From the NCBI RefSeq assembly GCF_002102395.1, contig NZ_LQPZ01000032.1:1-64000 (forward strand): a DNA stretch of 64,000 nt. Direction: 5' to 3'. Shown here in pieces: positions 62,882 to 64,000 of the stretch. Position numbers and translations under genes: made by a program. The notes under the pieces are model-generated. The model was not told the DNA's origin, did no database searches, and worked only from the letters and a program-made list of their open reading frames with translations. The DNA comes from Mycolicibacillus trivialis. Lineage in GTDB: Bacteria > Actinomycetota > Actinomycetes > Mycobacteriales > Mycobacteriaceae. The first letter of the stretch is position 1, and each line of letters opens with the position of its first letter.

Positions 62882-63023
62882 GCGGGTTGCCGGCCGGTAC
62901 GGTCGCGGCGATCGGCGGGGTCGGCCCCAGACGGGGCCGCGCCGGCCCGCCCCCTTCGCCACGCGGTGTCTGCATCCAGGCGTACGTTGGAACGTGGTCC
63001 GCCGACACGAAGGGAGCCCCCCG

Positions 63024-63320
63024 ATGACCGCACTTCCCGGTGGCTCCGGACGGCGACTTCGCGCCGGGATCGCTCTGGTCGGAATCGCCGTCGCGCTGGT
63101 GGGCGGATCGCCGGTGGCCGCCGCCGACCCGCAGCAGTGCGACACCACGGTGGGACAGTCCGTCGACGCCTACCTGCAGCGCCACCCGGACATCAAGCAG
63201 GAACTCGCCGACAAGGGCCGGGCCGAATCACCCGGGTCCCCCGATCCGGTGCTCAGCTACCTCCAGCGGCACCCGCACGTGCGGCAGGCGCTGGTCACCT
63301 TGTCCCAGCAGTGCGCCTGA
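63024..63320 (+). CDS. secreted hemophore-related small protein
   Basis: A 98-residue exported protein: basic start, signal core to about residue 33 (SPVAAADP), then a short mature domain with Cys near residue 39 (QQCDTT) and a terminal QQCA, probably disulphide-linked. Two copies of a YLQRHP motif (YLQRHPDIKQEL, YLQRHPHVRQAL) match the hemophore-related family repeat. GAAGGGAG precedes the ATG. It is the first of two such genes in tandem. Confidence 0.75.
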   Translation: MTALPGGSGRRLRAGIALVGIAVALVGGSPVAAADPQQCDTTVGQSVDAYLQRHPDIKQELADKGRAESPGSPDPVLSYLQRHPHVRQALVTLSQQCA

Positions 63321-63449
63321 GCCGCGGGCGAGCCGCCCCGCGAGGCCGGAAATTTTCAGGATTCGCTCAGCGAAACCGCGCTTAGGCTCGTTCCATCCCG
63401 TTGCGGAGGCCCCGAGGACGGCCCCGCGCCCCGACGGAAGGACGACACC

Positions 63450-63806
63450 ATGATTCTCACCGCTGAGCTGCGCCGGGTGCTCGCCGGCGCGGTGGTGGCC
63501 GCGCCGCTGCTGCTGGCGGTGCCGGTCGCGCACGCCGCCCCGGCGGACCCGTGCAACCCGGCCGTGGTGCGCACCGTGGCCGACGGCATCAACGGCTACC
63601 TGGCCCGCCACCCCGACGTCAATCAGTCGCTGATCGACATCAACAACGAGCCGCCCGGACAGGTCAGCGAGGGCTACCACGGCTACTTCGACGCCCACCC
63701 GGACGTGGCCGCCGAACTGCGGGCGCTGCGCACCCCGCTGCACGATCTGCAGTGCGTCAACACCGCGCTGCCACCCCAGGTGGTCAACGCGCTCAAGGCG
63801 CTCTGA
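63450..63806 (+). CDS. secreted hemophore-related protein
   Basis: A 118-residue exported protein with a signal peptide (to about residue 31, AHAAPADP), then a domain with two Cys (DPCNPAV and LQCVNTA) and the family motifs YLARHPDVNQSLIDI and YFDAHPDVAAELRAL. It is clearly related to the protein at 19126-19521 and the preceding gene. GGAAGGAC is 7 bases before the ATG. The family is associated with haem capture outside the cell; binding by this one is not shown. Confidence 0.77.
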   Translation: MILTAELRRVLAGAVVAAPLLLAVPVAHAAPADPCNPAVVRTVADGINGYLARHPDVNQSLIDINNEPPGQVSEGYHGYFDAHPDVAAELRALRTPLHDLQCVNTALPPQVVNALKAL

Positions 63807-63813
63807 GCCCCGG

Positions 63814-64000
63814 TCAGCTGAACGGACTGCGGAGCAGGTAGCGGCTGGTCGGCACGGTGTCGATGTCGGTGTCCGCCCCGAACCGGGTGATGGAGGCCAG
63901 CATGCGGCCCAGCCGCTCCTGCAGCTCGGCGTCGTCGGCGGCGCCGTACCAGGCCAGCGGGTCGGTGGCGGCGGCCGCGGGGAACAGTTCCTCGACGATC
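63814..64000 (-). CDS. C-terminal end of an unidentified protein (partial)
   Basis: An open frame with strong coding codon bias enters from the right edge and stops at 63814-63816. The 61 visible residues include LFPAAAATDPLAWYGAADD, then ELQERLGRMLASITRFGAD, and end with TSRYLLRSPFS. It is too short to assign to a family. It converges on the hemophore-like gene with 7 bases between. Confidence 0.6.
   Translation of the reverse strand, partial: IVEELFPAAAATDPLAWYGAADDAELQERLGRMLASITRFGADTDIDTVPTSRYLLRSPFS

Overview
The window is GC-rich, densely packed DNA with strong G/C preference at third codon positions, frequent GTG starts and 1-4 base gene overlaps. Gene content and gene order point to an environmental Mycobacterium/Mycolicibacterium. 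It covers much of the chromosomal steroid (cholesterol) catabolism region, controlled by the TetR repressors KstR and KstR2. Orthologue names (M. tuberculosis nomenclature) come from recognising the proteins and their order; no database search was run.

Layout. 1-2.8 kb: end of an rRNA 2'-O-methyltransferase gene, a secreted glycerophosphodiesterase and an MBL-fold hydrolase. 2.8-10.4 kb: kstR, fadE34, kshB and the ring A/B genes hsaA-hsaC-hsaB; hsaD, normally between hsaA and hsaC, is not there. 10.5-19.5 kb: an accessory block with an MFS exporter, an operon of acyl-CoA ligase, DUF3556 membrane protein and FAD oxidoreductase opposite a PucR-type regulator, an unrecognised protein and a hemophore-like protein. 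19.6-31.4 kb: the KstR2 region for rings C/D. The leftward operon is fadD3-fadE31-fadE32-ipdE2, extended here by a choloylglycine-hydrolase-family enzyme, a secreted lipase-like protein and aspB. The rightward operon is ipdE1-ipdF-kstR2-fadA6. 31.4-37.6 kb: formate dehydrogenase and LysR, a ChoD-like oxidase behind a 49-residue membrane protein, a second PucR regulator and a PepSY lipoprotein. 37.6-42.9 kb: echA20-ipdA-ipdB-ipdC opposite two SDR genes, with a KstR2 box between. 43-47.1 kb: a large lipoprotein, a Ddn-like protein, an NTF2-like protein and fadA5. 47.2-54.6 kb: two adjacent cyp125 genes, then fadE28-fadE29-chsH2-chsH1-ltp2. 54.6-55.7 kb: a nuclease-like gene flanked by hairpins and direct repeats. 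55.7-61 kb: kstD-chsH3 opposite hsaE-hsaG-hsaF. 61-64 kb: an AraC regulator, a sterol-desaturase-family protein, two more hemophore-like proteins and a partial gene.

How it works together. CYP125 oxidises the sterol side-chain terminus. FadE34, ChsH3, FadA5, ChsE1-ChsE2, ChsH1-ChsH2 and Ltp2 shorten the side chain. KstD and KshB (with an oxygenase KshA not seen here) open ring B; HsaA/HsaB and HsaC open ring A; HsaE/F/G degrade the released C5 piece. FadD3, IpdE1/E2, IpdF, IpdC, EchA20, IpdAB and FadA6 finish rings C and D. Five sites resembling the KstR palindrome and two perfect KstR2 palindromes lie in the divergent promoter regions, plus one degenerate KstR site at hsaA. Several fuse directly to a TANNNT -10 element, and some genes appear to be transcribed without a leader.
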